A stretch of 64,000 bases of DNA. Origin: Muribaculaceae bacterium. GTDB taxonomy: Bacteria; Bacteroidota; Bacteroidia; Bacteroidales; Muribaculaceae. Every line of letters begins with the position of its first letter. Position 1 is the stretch's first letter. The position numbers were made by a program, and so were the translations under genes. Positions 49,001 to 57,328 of this stretch are shown piece after piece. The notes under the pieces were generated by a model. It ran no database searches, was not told the origin of the DNA, and saw nothing but the letters and a program-made list of their open reading frames with translations. The stretch covers positions 1 through 64,000 of the forward strand of contig JAFQKI010000002.1 of the NCBI GenBank assembly GCA_017396945.1, in the 5' to 3' direction.

Positions 49001-49596
49001 CTGAAGAAACAGCCTTTTTGATCTTCTCCCGAAACCGAAGTATAAGACCCCGCATCAACAAGATTTGACGTACCAATCAAGTTAACAGTACATTTTTTGC
49101 CTGTTTGGATATTAATTGCCGCGCCATCATCATTTGTAATGCTCACGCTATTCATATCAAGTTGAAATTTCTTATCAGAATAAATCTTGAATGAACCGGT
49201 TGCGGTTGTTCCTGTCAATTGATATGTAATTTCTGATAACGAAGTGGATGTAACAACGACATCTGCTCCGGTTTTAGTAATTGTTACCCCCTTAAACGCA
49301 AAGGGATTTACTATTTCGGCATCATCCCCATCATAATTGATTGTTACAATGGTTTCGGAATCGCCAAAGGTGACTTTTTCTATAAGAGTATTGGCAACCG
49401 AATATGTGCCGACGCCATTTAACGCCACAAAACTGATAGTAGCACCATCATCAGAAACCTTAATGCTATCAGCCATTTCCAATGGCATACCAAGAGTCAT
49501 ACGGTCGGTTTGATGAATCCACATAGTTTCAGCCGCCCAAGCGATTGACAAGACCGACAATGCAGAAGCGCAAAATAATAGTGTTTTCTTTTTCAT
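46021..49596 (-). CDS. Large exported Cthe_2159-type beta-helix protein with internal module
   Basis: The 1191-residue protein has a signal peptide (1-22). Residues about 95-580 are short beta-helix repeats of the Cthe_2159/carbohydrate-binding type: units such as GICSDDYIDFQSGTVNI, GIKCDSIIIVNGGNINL and GISADNNVNLQGGTLTI recur about every 40 to 50 residues. Residues 592-904 are a different, Trp/Tyr-rich module beginning VWNYSQ with DIALANGKLYAV. A low-complexity Ser/Gly/Asp linker with GQPGRPGAPG follows (905-972). The helix repeats resume at 973-1090 (GLESKTTMTINGGNF), and a terminal domain ends LVSL. The Cthe_2159 prototype binds acidic polysaccharide. No typical sorting domain is present. 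It overlaps the upstream small gene by four bases. Confidence 0.88.
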   Translation of the reverse strand: MKKKTLLFCASALSVLSIAWAAETMWIHQTDRMTLGMPLEMADSIKVSDDGATISFVALNGVGTYSVANTLIEKVTFGDSETIVTINYDGDDAEIVNPFAFKGVTITKTGADVVVTSTSLSEITYQLTGTTATGSFKIYSDKKFQLDMNSVSITNDDGAAINIQTGKKCTVNLIGTSNLVDAGSYTSVSGEDQKGCFFSEGQIIFTGAGTLNVTGNYKHGICSDDYIDFQSGTVNIVKAANDGIRVNDYFLMTGGTLTTAATGDGIDGDAGYIQIDGGTMNVIVSTADTKGIKCDSIIIVNGGNINLTVPAAQGKGFKTKQTMTVNGGIITANMTGDVAIVANDPSYCSAIKADIDFVQTNGTINITHSGAGGRGISADNNVNLQGGTLTITVTGGNGTYTNTSGVTDNYAPTCVSADGNVNVTGGNITLNVKANSAKGFKSDLNTNISGGTITGTLTGSSVVVNYDPSHCTLIKCDGNYTMNGGTINATHSGVGGKGISVDGIATFNSGNVTITTSGSAASYTASSGTDTYSPICISVDGNLYLLGGTFNVKSTGAGGKCIKSDQQIIMGTIDGESPEISVTPSIGSGSMTQVWNYSQNGGNSSSWVTTGSQGVEDIALANGKLYAVCRGSSATDHTIKIINAYTGAQTGTLNTTSCTAGTYNLSSVETLGSTILACNLAANTSTNLVIYKWDSDSSTPTILLNSTPPCTRAGDAMSVSGDMTSGRIWFAYGSQVYYYTISNGAITSTTPTTINLTKNGSAYEIASGVPYSNITVESDGSFWVSSSLANYVATHFSSNGAYIEELTSGLVNNQGTDIKFFTYNGVKYAAASTYLNRSNTAITEGAVSVINMSTSSVEGTYPSADLGSTRNTCFRSSVCAEAGTDYYYVWVNVPFQGVACYKYSEPTSDDDSGNSGEEDSGSTTTGEIAPLVVTAETTGAQFGSSSSSGQPGRPGAPGSSTSTSGSTSPKVIKAMAAMTIYSGSFTIKSSNEGGEGLESKTTMTINGGNFYFNTYDDCLNAATALNINGGNLRCVATGNDAVDSNGAMTITGGLVLASGSRDLEEGIDVDSASKLSITGGTVINQKGNMLNLTTTQCKVPTIKYSSSISAGTLITITDSSGKHILSFKAPQAMSQGCYITLPEFVSGSSYKLYTGGSVSGGTVFNEVTKGGTFSGGTLKKTFTISSNLVSL

Positions 49597-50039
49597 CGCT
49601 TGATAATTTTAGAGGTTAAACTTCCGGCTTGAACTACATACGCACCTTCAATTAGGTCCGACACATCAAGACAATTTCCATCACCCGAAATAATCAAAGC
49701 ACCGGAAAGGGAATACACGTTTATTACGTCACAGACTTCACCGACTACTGTAATGTTGTTACCATCAAAGAAAATCGCAGGGCCGGACAACATTGCGTCC
49801 TGGTCAACTCCCGACAATTCCGCATTAAAACGCAATGAAACAAGAGCGCCTTTAGCATAGCTTTGGTAAGTTCCATCATTAAATGAGATTTTTGCACCGG
49901 TTCCGTCAAAAGAGATCTCTTTAATCGTAGTTATAGAAAACGAGGTATCGCCTGTTTTCTGCCTAACGACCAAGTAATCAGTTGTAGCAGACAGCGATAA
50001 CGCACATGAAATTAGTAAGGTTAAAATAAAATATCGCAT
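49593..50039 (-). CDS. Small exported protein ending in a T9SS-like sorting domain
   Basis: The 148-residue protein has a signal peptide (MRYFILTLLISCALSLSA). The first half (YLVVRQKTGDTSFSITTIKEISFD) has the same short-strand layout as residues 23-80 of the large downstream protein. The second half ends VINVYSLSGALIISG, CLDVSDLIEGAYVVQAG and a basic IIKR, closely matching a type A sorting domain. So it is almost only a sorting signal with a short cap. A longer frame opens at 50120, above the promoter box, and is rejected. The stop overlaps the large gene by four bases (ATGA). Confidence 0.8.
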   Translation of the reverse strand: MRYFILTLLISCALSLSATTDYLVVRQKTGDTSFSITTIKEISFDGTGAKISFNDGTYQSYAKGALVSLRFNAELSGVDQDAMLSGPAIFFDGNNITVVGEVCDVINVYSLSGALIISGDGNCLDVSDLIEGAYVVQAGSLTSKIIKR

Positions 50040-50093
50040 ATTATTATGTTTTGGTTTGTATATTGCTAAATTTACAGGTTTAATTACCAAACA

Positions 50094-50123
50094 CAAATTT
50101 AGAATAAATAACTCAGACACAAA
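50094..50123 (-). promoter_or_regulatory. Promoter of the beta-helix operon
   Basis: The minus strand reads TTTG (50120-50123), 18 bases, TAAATTTG (50094-50101). It lies inside the upstream part of the longest frame and sets the start at 50039. Confidence 0.65.
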
Positions 50124-50209
50124 AAGAGAATAGACAAAAACGGAATAATTGAGTAAATTATTCTGAGCGACTCAGTCTATTTAACACTTCTTAATCTCAT
50201 ATTTAAATT

Positions 50210-50246
50210 AATTGCCACCTACACAACAAGCGCATAGGTGGCAATT
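50210..50246 (-). terminator. Terminator-like hairpin after the OmpA-family gene
   Basis: Arms AATTGCCACCT and AGGTGGCAATT form an 11-base-pair stem 20 bases past the OmpA stop. The minus-strand tail is AT-rich but not a clean T run; on the plus strand it is followed by ATATTTTT. Confidence 0.65.
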
Positions 50247-50266
50247 ATATTTTTAATTTATATTTA

Positions 50267-51505
50267 TTATTCTGCCTCTTCAATAGTTACCGCACGACCA
50301 AGAGCTTGATATTTTTCACCAAGATCCACAAGGTTGTTGTGGTTGATTTCAACATCAAATTGTTCGGCAGGAACACCAAGTTTTAGAAGTTGTTTTTCAA
50401 CACCTGCTACACGGTTTTGACGAAGACGAGTATTGATTTTATCATTACCGGTATAGTTGTCAGCCCATCCTGTAATTACATAACGCTTGTCAGGATTATC
50501 CAACATTACTTGAGCGCAAGCTTTCACAATATCAATATCCTTACGTGTCAACTTAAACACGTTGATTGGATAGTAGATTGTAGCCAATGGCGCAGGCTCC
50601 TCTTCAACAACAACTTCTGCGGGGCGATTGAGACAATCATTAAGTTGTTGTTCAAGATCAGCAATACGAGCATCTGCAACTTGGAGACGAGCACGAAGCG
50701 GTTCGCAGTCCTCGGGTTCGGGGCATACAGGAACGATAGGAGCATTCCATTCGCGTTTCTTGAATAAATAAGTCACACCAAGATATGCCTGAATGTCATG
50801 AGAAGTTTTATTCCATCCTTCTCCGGCTTCATCTTTATGGTTGTCAATACCGCTATAACGAATATCAAGAGACAATTGTACTTGTTTGCTAATGTTGAAC
50901 GAGTTAATGATACCTGCGCGGAATGTGATTACACGGTCATCATTAAGTTCCCAACCATCTTTATCAAAACCATACATACTGTTATCATCTTCAACATACG
51001 CTTTTGACATTGACCAATAACCTCCGGCACCGGCATATGCGGTCAAGTTATACCAACGACCCGGTTTATAACCACACACCCAATTGGTCAAATTAAACAT
51101 TACATCGAAGACCGGACCGATTTCTGAAAACTTCTGTTTATAGTATTTTCCATCAACCAATGGTTGATCCCACTCGATACCGGCTCCACTTGGCGCATCA
51201 GATAGACCTTTAGTTTGCAACCAGTTTACGCCAAGACGCACTCCGATAAGCGGAGAAAACCATTTACCAACATAGATTGACGCAGCAGGCGACATACGGT
51301 CACTCCATTTACGTTCGCTATCACCAGGAGACAAGTAGAAACCTACGCCACCCTCACCGGTAATAAACCAATTGTCTTTCATTCTGTTGAAGAGATAGCC
51401 TTGAGACGGATCTTCAACATAAGTAATCTCTTGATTGTCTTGAGCAAACGCATCTTGACCAATAAAGAGAACACATAATAATGCTAAAATCGCACTCTTT
51501 TTCAT
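50267..51505 (-). CDS. OmpA-family outer-membrane protein
   Basis: The 412-residue protein has a signal peptide (1-21) and an N-terminal eight-strand-type barrel domain (about 35-255, GEGGVGFYLSP, SIYVGKWFSPLIGVRLGVNWL, LTAYAGAGGYWSM). A short coiled-coil follows (ARLQVADARIADLEQQL). The C-terminal OmpA domain (about 305-405) binds peptidoglycan; its core is IYYPINVFKLTRKDI, then YVITGWADNYTGNDKINTRLRQNRV. It tethers the outer membrane to the cell wall and is typically abundant. A 13-base T homopolymer lies upstream in the 51506-51686 gap. Confidence 0.94.
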   Translation of the reverse strand: MKKSAILALLCVLFIGQDAFAQDNQEITYVEDPSQGYLFNRMKDNWFITGEGGVGFYLSPGDSERKWSDRMSPAASIYVGKWFSPLIGVRLGVNWLQTKGLSDAPSGAGIEWDQPLVDGKYYKQKFSEIGPVFDVMFNLTNWVCGYKPGRWYNLTAYAGAGGYWSMSKAYVEDDNSMYGFDKDGWELNDDRVITFRAGIINSFNISKQVQLSLDIRYSGIDNHKDEAGEGWNKTSHDIQAYLGVTYLFKKREWNAPIVPVCPEPEDCEPLRARLQVADARIADLEQQLNDCLNRPAEVVVEEEPAPLATIYYPINVFKLTRKDIDIVKACAQVMLDNPDKRYVITGWADNYTGNDKINTRLRQNRVAGVEKQLLKLGVPAEQFDVEINHNNLVDLGEKYQALGRAVTIEEAE

Positions 51506-51686
51506 AGAATTTAATATGAATTATTGTTTAATTATTAATTCTTAGTTAAAAATCGGCTACTAAGTTAGCGTTTTTTTTTTTTTCGCGCTAATAAATTCAA
51601 AAAAATCAACAAAATAATCGAAGTATTGTTGTCTTTTTTAGATTTTTTCAGACTTCACCAAAAAGGAAGTCTGAAAATACCATATC

Positions 51687-53717
51687 TTATTGAGCAATAT
51701 AACGTTTAACTTCATTAAGGATATTAGCCGCAGTAAAACCAAATTTTTCATCAAGCACCTTAAATGGGGCTGACGCGCCAAAACGATTTAACCCATACAC
51801 CTTAGCATTGGCACCAACGACACCACGCAATGTTGATGGCAATCCGGCAGTTAAACCAAACACAGGTTTATCGGTTGGTATAACAGAGGTTTTATACTCT
51901 TTGTCTTGAACATTAAACAAGCCTAACGATGGGACAGATACCACTCTTGAAGAAATCCCTTCAGCCTCTAAAAGTGTAGATACTTCCCAAAGCAAAGAAA
52001 CTTCAGATCCATTGGCGACTAAAACAACCTTGGGATCAACCGCATCTTTTACTACATAACCTCCTCGACGCACACCTTGCGCATCGGCATATCTGTCACC
52101 GGTAGTTGATGGTATATCTTTAACATCTTGGCGTGTAAGAATCAATGCTGTAGGAGTAAGGTTATTTTCCATTGCCATTTCCCATGCGATAGTTGTCTCG
52201 GCACTATCGGCAGGGCGAAGCACAAGCATACTCGGACGTCCACTGAGGTTGTTAACCTCTTCAAGCAAGCGTATTTGAGCTTCTTGCTCTATTGGCTCAT
52301 GTGTAGGACCATCTTCACCAACACGGAACGCATCGTGAGACCACACATATTTCACCGGAAGTTCCATCAACGCAGCCATGCGAGCAGCCGGCTTCATATA
52401 GTCAGAGAACACAAAGAATGTCCCACAAGCGGCGTGCATACCTCCATGCAAAATAATACCATTCATAATTGACGCCATTGTCAACTCAGCAACACCGGCG
52501 TGCAAGAATGCGCCTGAGAAGTCACCTCTTACCAATGCGCCGGTCTTTTTCAAGAAAGCTTCAGTTTTATCTGAATTGGCAAGGTCAGCAGAAGAAACAA
52601 TCATATTTTTCACTTTTTCACCAAGCACAGAGATCACATTTGCCGAAGCTGTACGAGTTGCGATATCGGGTTTGTGTGCGATTGCAGCATAATCAATTTC
52701 AGGCAACTTGCCATCAATAAAATCTCGAAGCTGTGCCGCAAGTTCCGGATTTGCGTCAGCCCATGCTTTTTCTTCGGCACGACGTTGTTTAACGATTTTG
52801 CGAAGTTCCTCTTTGCGTTGCGCATACAATTCAGCGACTTCATCCCATACAACCCACGGATTTTCGGGATTTCCGCCCAAATTCTCTATTGTTTTATTGA
52901 TGTCGGCACCTGATTTACTCAATGGTTGACCATGAGTGCTGCATTGCCCCTCAAAGTTCTCGCCGGTAGCGGTTACACAACCACGTCCCATGATTGTATT
53001 ACCAATAATCAAAGTTGGACGAGCGGTTTCGGCTTGAGCCGCATCTATCGCATTTGCAATATCAATAGGATTGCAACCATCAATTTCTATAACATTCCAA
53101 CCCCATGCACGATATTTAGCGGCATAATCTTCTTCAGTAACCGCATCAACATCGGTTGAAAGTTGCACTTTATTGCTATCAAAAAACATAATAAGATTAC
53201 TCAATCCAAGATAGCCGGCAATACGCCCGGCTCCTTGCGCAATCTCCTCTTGGATACCACCATCAGAGATAAATGTATATGTCTTGTGGCTAATCCATTC
53301 ACCAAAACGAGCCGCGAAGAATCGTTCAGCAATCGCAGCGCCAACAGCCATTGTATGACCTTGACCGAGCGGACCTGAAGTATTTTCAATACCACGTTCT
53401 GGGTCCAACTCAGGGTGACCTGGTGTTACACTACCCCATTGGCGGAATTGTTGCAACTCCTCAATAGTAAATTTCCCGGTCAAAGCCAATACACTATAAA
53501 GCATAGGAGACATGTGCCCCGGATCCAAGAAGAAACGGTCACGAGCTATCCACTTAGCATCATCGGGATCGGTTATCAGATACTTGGAATAAAGTACGTT
53601 TATAAAATCAGCGCCACCCATGGCACCTCCGGGGTGACCTGACTTAGCTTTCTCTACCATTGAAGCCGCGAGAATACGTATATTATCGGCTGCTCTATCC
53701 AATACCTTTGTGTTCAT
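51687..53717 (-). CDS. tkt: Transketolase
   Basis: Transketolase moves two-carbon units in the pentose phosphate pathway using thiamine diphosphate. The 676-residue protein has the expected order: SGHPGGAMGGAD at the start, PGHPE and GPLGQGH, and the cofactor segment FISDGGIQEEIAQGAGR (ISDGG replaces the usual GDGDLMEG of enterobacterial enzymes). Then come SADLANSDKT, FVFSDYMKPAARMAAL, HDAFRVGEDGPTHEP and FGASAPFKVL. All catalytic His and Asp positions that I can place are present. It appears to be a single-gene unit. Confidence 0.97.
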   Translation of the reverse strand: MNTKVLDRAADNIRILAASMVEKAKSGHPGGAMGGADFINVLYSKYLITDPDDAKWIARDRFFLDPGHMSPMLYSVLALTGKFTIEELQQFRQWGSVTPGHPELDPERGIENTSGPLGQGHTMAVGAAIAERFFAARFGEWISHKTYTFISDGGIQEEIAQGAGRIAGYLGLSNLIMFFDSNKVQLSTDVDAVTEEDYAAKYRAWGWNVIEIDGCNPIDIANAIDAAQAETARPTLIIGNTIMGRGCVTATGENFEGQCSTHGQPLSKSGADINKTIENLGGNPENPWVVWDEVAELYAQRKEELRKIVKQRRAEEKAWADANPELAAQLRDFIDGKLPEIDYAAIAHKPDIATRTASANVISVLGEKVKNMIVSSADLANSDKTEAFLKKTGALVRGDFSGAFLHAGVAELTMASIMNGIILHGGMHAACGTFFVFSDYMKPAARMAALMELPVKYVWSHDAFRVGEDGPTHEPIEQEAQIRLLEEVNNLSGRPSMLVLRPADSAETTIAWEMAMENNLTPTALILTRQDVKDIPSTTGDRYADAQGVRRGGYVVKDAVDPKVVLVANGSEVSLLWEVSTLLEAEGISSRVVSVPSLGLFNVQDKEYKTSVIPTDKPVFGLTAGLPSTLRGVVGANAKVYGLNRFGASAPFKVLDEKFGFTAANILNEVKRYIAQ

Positions 53718-53863
53718 GTTATATTATGTTTAATATCTTACGTTATAGTTTCAATCTACGAAAGTACAATAAAACTTCCATTTAGACAAATTCATATTTA
53801 TTAAATAGTCTTTCATTTTCCACTACTATAAACATCCATTTTAGCCAAACGCCTATAAATGTG

Positions 53864-53899
53864 AAAAATAAAGGCGAATTGAGACAACCCAATTCGCCT
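53864..53899 (-). terminator. Intrinsic terminator after the MFS gene
   Basis: Arms AGGCGAATTG and CAATTCGCCT with an 8-base loop are followed on the minus strand by TTATTTTT. Confidence 0.88.
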
Positions 53900-53920
53900 G
53901 ATTATTTTTTAACCGTTTTG

Positions 53921-55198
53921 TTATTTTTTTGGCTTAGACCCAACCATTGCATAGAACAACAGATAAGCGAGCAATCCAAACACAAGCCAAAAACTTGTTA
54001 AAACTGATGTCATATCGGCAATCCATCCTTGCAGTGCAGGCAAAATTCCGCCACCACACACCAAACACATAAATACGCCAGATGCTACAGCAGTATATTT
54101 GCCAAGTCCATTAACCGATAGATTAAATATAGCACCCCACATGACCGAAGTACAAAGACCGCAAGCAATTAAGAACAATACATTTATCGGCAGTTGCACG
54201 ATTGTAATTTCAAATCCGCCTGAATTATCTACACCAAGCATAGGCACGATTGTGTCTTGAGGAGAAATCACCGCCATGGCAACCAATATCATTCCAATCG
54301 CAGAAACCGTAGCCAACATAGCGCGACTTGAGACCTTAGCACCAACAGCACCTCCAATTAATCGTCCCACCAACATCAATAACCAATATACACCAACCAC
54401 AGCACCGGCAATAGCCGTTACACTTCCCACATTAAGACTTGCGATGCTTTCACTGCTTGAGATATACTGATATGTGATATTTGCTATGCCCACTTCAATA
54501 CCAACATAAAAGAATATAGCAATTACCCCAAGTGTAAAATTACGATAACGGAATGCGCCAGATGCTTTTATCGGTTCTTTTACCTTACCCAAATCGGGTG
54601 ATTCAGGAAGTTTTGACAAATACAACACAGCAAATGCCACCGCAAAGATAGCCATCGCCATATAGAACACCGGATTAGCAGATGCGATACCTGTCGCTTG
54701 ACCACCAAGCAAGTAGCCCACGATTACCGGAGCAAGAGTCGCACCAAGCGAATTACAGGAACCGCCAAATTGAATAAGCATATTACCCTTATTGGGAGTT
54801 GAGCCAAGCGAGTTGAGCAACGGATTTACAACTGTGTTGAGCATACACATTGAAAAGCCTGCGACAAACGCACCAATTATGTATATAACCACATTGTCGT
54901 TAAATCCCGATAAATAGGTAATCAGCACACCTGTAAAGCCAACGGCAACAGCCGAAAGCGCAGTAATGCGATAACCATATTTCTCCAATAGTTTGCCGGC
55001 AGGCAAACCCATCACAGCGTATGCGATAAAGTTGGCGAGATTGCCAAGTTGCGACATCAAAGTGTTACCTTTAGTCAAACCTTTAATTACGTCACCCAAC
55101 GGATTTTGATATCCGGTTACAAACGCTATCATAAAAAATAGCGAAAACATGATAATAATCGGCAACGTGTAATTTTTTCTTGTAGTGGTTGCGTCCAT
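53921..55198 (-). CDS. Sugar MFS transporter (FucP/GluP type)
   Basis: The 425-residue protein is a twelve-span major facilitator of the fucose/glucose-galactose proton symporter group. Family landmarks are GYQNPLGDVIKGLTKGN after the first span, NFIAYAVMGLPAGKLLEKYGYR, and FIIGAFVAG-type helix segments with NTVVNPLLNSLGSTPNKGNMLIQFGGSCNSLGA. The C-half contains FNLSVNGLGKYTAVASGVF. Substrate is probably a hexose, not determined. It follows yggS by 51 bases on the same strand. Confidence 0.93.
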   Translation of the reverse strand: MDATTTRKNYTLPIIIMFSLFFMIAFVTGYQNPLGDVIKGLTKGNTLMSQLGNLANFIAYAVMGLPAGKLLEKYGYRITALSAVAVGFTGVLITYLSGFNDNVVIYIIGAFVAGFSMCMLNTVVNPLLNSLGSTPNKGNMLIQFGGSCNSLGATLAPVIVGYLLGGQATGIASANPVFYMAMAIFAVAFAVLYLSKLPESPDLGKVKEPIKASGAFRYRNFTLGVIAIFFYVGIEVGIANITYQYISSSESIASLNVGSVTAIAGAVVGVYWLLMLVGRLIGGAVGAKVSSRAMLATVSAIGMILVAMAVISPQDTIVPMLGVDNSGGFEITIVQLPINVLFLIACGLCTSVMWGAIFNLSVNGLGKYTAVASGVFMCLVCGGGILPALQGWIADMTSVLTSFWLVFGLLAYLLFYAMVGSKPKK

Positions 55199-55249
55199 TT
55201 TATTATGATTTTAGTTAAGGGAATTTATACGTTTTTAATAACAACCAAA

Positions 55250-55921
55250 TTAATAATTGCGTTCACCAAAAATATCGGAACCTATTCTCACCATCGTGCT
55301 TCCACACTCTATCGCATCAAGATAATCGCCACTCATGCCCATGCTTATTACCTTAAAACTTTCATTTCCGACCATAATTCCGGTGGCGAGTCGGTCAAAA
55401 GCATTTTTTATTGAGTTGAAATCTTCAATAATTCGAGCAGTATCATCGGTATTTGAAGCCATACCCATAACACCAATGATATTTACATTTTGCAGTTCAT
55501 TAAAAATACCCATATCCGAAAGTTGAATTAACTCGTCGGGTGTAAAGCCAAATTTTGTTTCCTCCTGTGCGACATGCAATTGCAACAAAACATCAGTCAC
55601 TCGATTAATGCGTTTTGACTCAGCATCAACCATTCGCAGCAATCGTTCAGAATCAACACTATGGATTAATGAGACATAAGGTAAAATCTGGCGCACTTTG
55701 TTAGTTTGCAGATGCCCTATAAAATGCCATTTAATATCATCAGGCAACGATGTAGCTTTAGCGACTAATTCATTGGCGCGACTTTCCCCAAACGCTCTCT
55801 GACCGGCCTCGTATGCCTCCAAAATCGATTCATTTGGATGAAATTTAGACACCGCCACCAACTCCACATCGGTAGGGATTGTTGATTTATAATATCTTAT
55901 GCGATCGGCAATATATCCCAT
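55250..55921 (-). CDS. YggS-family PLP homeostasis protein
   Basis: The 223-residue protein is a single-domain TIM-barrel PLP protein of the YggS/PLPBP family, which buffers pyridoxal phosphate rather than catalysing a known reaction. The PLP lysine is Lys26 in VELVAVSKFHPN. GESRANELVAKA, WHFIGHLQTNKVR and ISMGMSGDYLDAIECGSTMVRIG follow in normal order. It follows the DUF4494 gene by 12 bases and precedes the MFS gene. Confidence 0.96.
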   Translation of the reverse strand: MGYIADRIRYYKSTIPTDVELVAVSKFHPNESILEAYEAGQRAFGESRANELVAKATSLPDDIKWHFIGHLQTNKVRQILPYVSLIHSVDSERLLRMVDAESKRINRVTDVLLQLHVAQEETKFGFTPDELIQLSDMGIFNELQNVNIIGVMGMASNTDDTARIIEDFNSIKNAFDRLATGIMVGNESFKVISMGMSGDYLDAIECGSTMVRIGSDIFGERNY

Positions 55922-55933
55922 TTTCAGAGTATA

Positions 55934-56386
55934 TTATTCTTCGGCGGGTTTTGGTGCATTTAATTTCACTTTATAAACATCCATTATCGGAGTTTCGGTA
56001 ATCGATACAATGTCAAAATCGGCCATTGTGCCTTTCATTCCTTCCATGAAATTATCGTATGCACCTTTAAAATCACTTGCAGCGACAAGTATTAACGATG
56101 TAGTTTTTTTCTCTACGGCAGTTTTTTCATCGATAGTGATAAATGCGACTTTCACGAGATACCATTTGTCGGCACTATCATCCCAAAATATCTCACTTAT
56201 TTTTGTACGCTTTACAGCCGAAACCGAAAATTCACCTGAGATAAACGGAGTTATTTCCTCTATGATGCGCGCTTCAGCCTCAGTAAAAGAGAGAGCGTCG
56301 ATAAGGTATGGTTCATTTACTTTTTTTTGTGCACCGTTCTCCATCATCTTGTCATAACGCACTTTACATTCAAACCAATTTGCCAT
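55934..56386 (-). CDS. DUF4494 protein
   Basis: The 150-residue cytoplasmic protein matches DUF4494: it starts NWFECKVRYDKMMENG, then YLIDALSFTEAEARI and DSADKWYLVKVAFITIDE. The function is unknown, though the family is widespread in Bacteroidales. It probably opens a DUF4494-yggS-MFS transcript, with a -7 box 50 bases upstream. Confidence 0.9.
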   Translation of the reverse strand: MANWFECKVRYDKMMENGAQKKVNEPYLIDALSFTEAEARIIEEITPFISGEFSVSAVKRTKISEIFWDDSADKWYLVKVAFITIDEKTAVEKKTTSLILVAASDFKGAYDNFMEGMKGTMADFDIVSITETPIMDVYKVKLNAPKPAEE

Positions 56387-56436
56387 AGTTAGTTTTATAA
56401 TTTTTATTTGTTATTTATATTCTTGAAATTTCATTG

Positions 56437-56444
56437 CAAACTTA
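56437..56444 (-). promoter_or_regulatory. -7 box for the DUF4494-yggS transcript
   Basis: The minus strand reads TAAGTTTG, matching TAnnTTTG, in the 80-base gap before the DUF4494 ATG. Confidence 0.55.
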
Positions 56445-56466
56445 CTCAAAAAATCTGCAACACGCA

Positions 56467-57315
56467 TTATTTTTCCTTAAAAACTTTCACCTGAGCCGGC
56501 GTTGCTCCAAGTTGCATCGCTCGCTTGAAATCCTCCTCGGCATCATCATTGCGAAAATACAACCGATTGAGCCAACCACGCAACAAATACAACTCCATAT
56601 CATCGGGGTATAGTTTCATCGCATCGGCAATGTCGGCCGACGCATCCGACAGATACTGCAACTCCAAATAGCAATTAATCCGACCGGTGTAATACTCTAT
56701 CACAGGGGCTTTTTCTATCAATTTGGAATAATATGGAATAGCTTCTTTAAATTGATTTAGCGATGTGTGAAACATCGCCATACCGATTGACGCCTCTTCG
56801 CTATCAGGAGCTACACGTTGCAACATTTTGAAATCACGTTCTGCGACATCTATCATTCCATTATACAATGCGATAATGCCGTGACTCAATCGCGGAGCGA
56901 TAACCATTGAGTCAAGTTGTAATATCAAGTCATAATCGCTATAAGCTTTTTCGACCTCTCCCATTGCGCTATATATCCTGGCTCGATTGCTTAATATCGT
57001 AACTGATGCCGGCGCAAGTTGGTGAGCATCATTTATCGTTGCAAGAGCAAGCGAGTCCTGCCCCATATAGAACCGCACCATCGCAAGGTTTGACATCAGC
57101 AACACGTTAGACGGATTTGAAGGTTGCACTCTCATTGCCTCAAGCAACAAATTCTCCGCATCTTGAAATCTATTTTCATTTATCGCACTATCGGCACTTC
57201 CCACTAATTCAAAATACCGGTTTTCGCCATTTTCTGCGGCTATTTCGCATCGCAAAAACGCCACTGCAATAACCAACAACAATATATTTTTCACCGTATT
57301 AAATACCATACTCAT
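56467..57315 (-). CDS. Exported TPR protein
   Basis: The 282-residue protein has an N-terminal hydrophobic segment (about 5-24) and six or so TPR units (AENLLLEAMRVQPSNPSNVLLMSNLA; EVEKAYSDYDLILQLD; EAIPYYSKLIEKAP). It ends without another domain. It is probably a periplasmic scaffold; the partner is unknown. It is the last gene of the nitroreductase-DUF2520-KdsC-Maf-TPR run, 13 bases after maf. Confidence 0.82.
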   Translation of the reverse strand: MSMVFNTVKNILLLVIAVAFLRCEIAAENGENRYFELVGSADSAINENRFQDAENLLLEAMRVQPSNPSNVLLMSNLAMVRFYMGQDSLALATINDAHQLAPASVTILSNRARIYSAMGEVEKAYSDYDLILQLDSMVIAPRLSHGIIALYNGMIDVAERDFKMLQRVAPDSEEASIGMAMFHTSLNQFKEAIPYYSKLIEKAPVIEYYTGRINCYLELQYLSDASADIADAMKLYPDDMELYLLRGWLNRLYFRNDDAEEDFKRAMQLGATPAQVKVFKEK

Positions 57316-57328
57316 AATTTATATTATA

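Noticed and set aside
51571-51583. Run of 13 T upstream of the OmpA-family gene
   Set aside because: It might affect promoter strength by length variation, but it lies between the OmpA start and the next gene without a -7 or -33 element beside it, so no phase-variable switch can be supported.
51645-51677. Inverted repeat CAGACTTC / GAAGTCTG after transketolase
   Set aside because: In both orientations the stem is followed by A-rich, not T-rich sequence, so it does not qualify as an intrinsic terminator. It is kept only as an unexplained hairpin.
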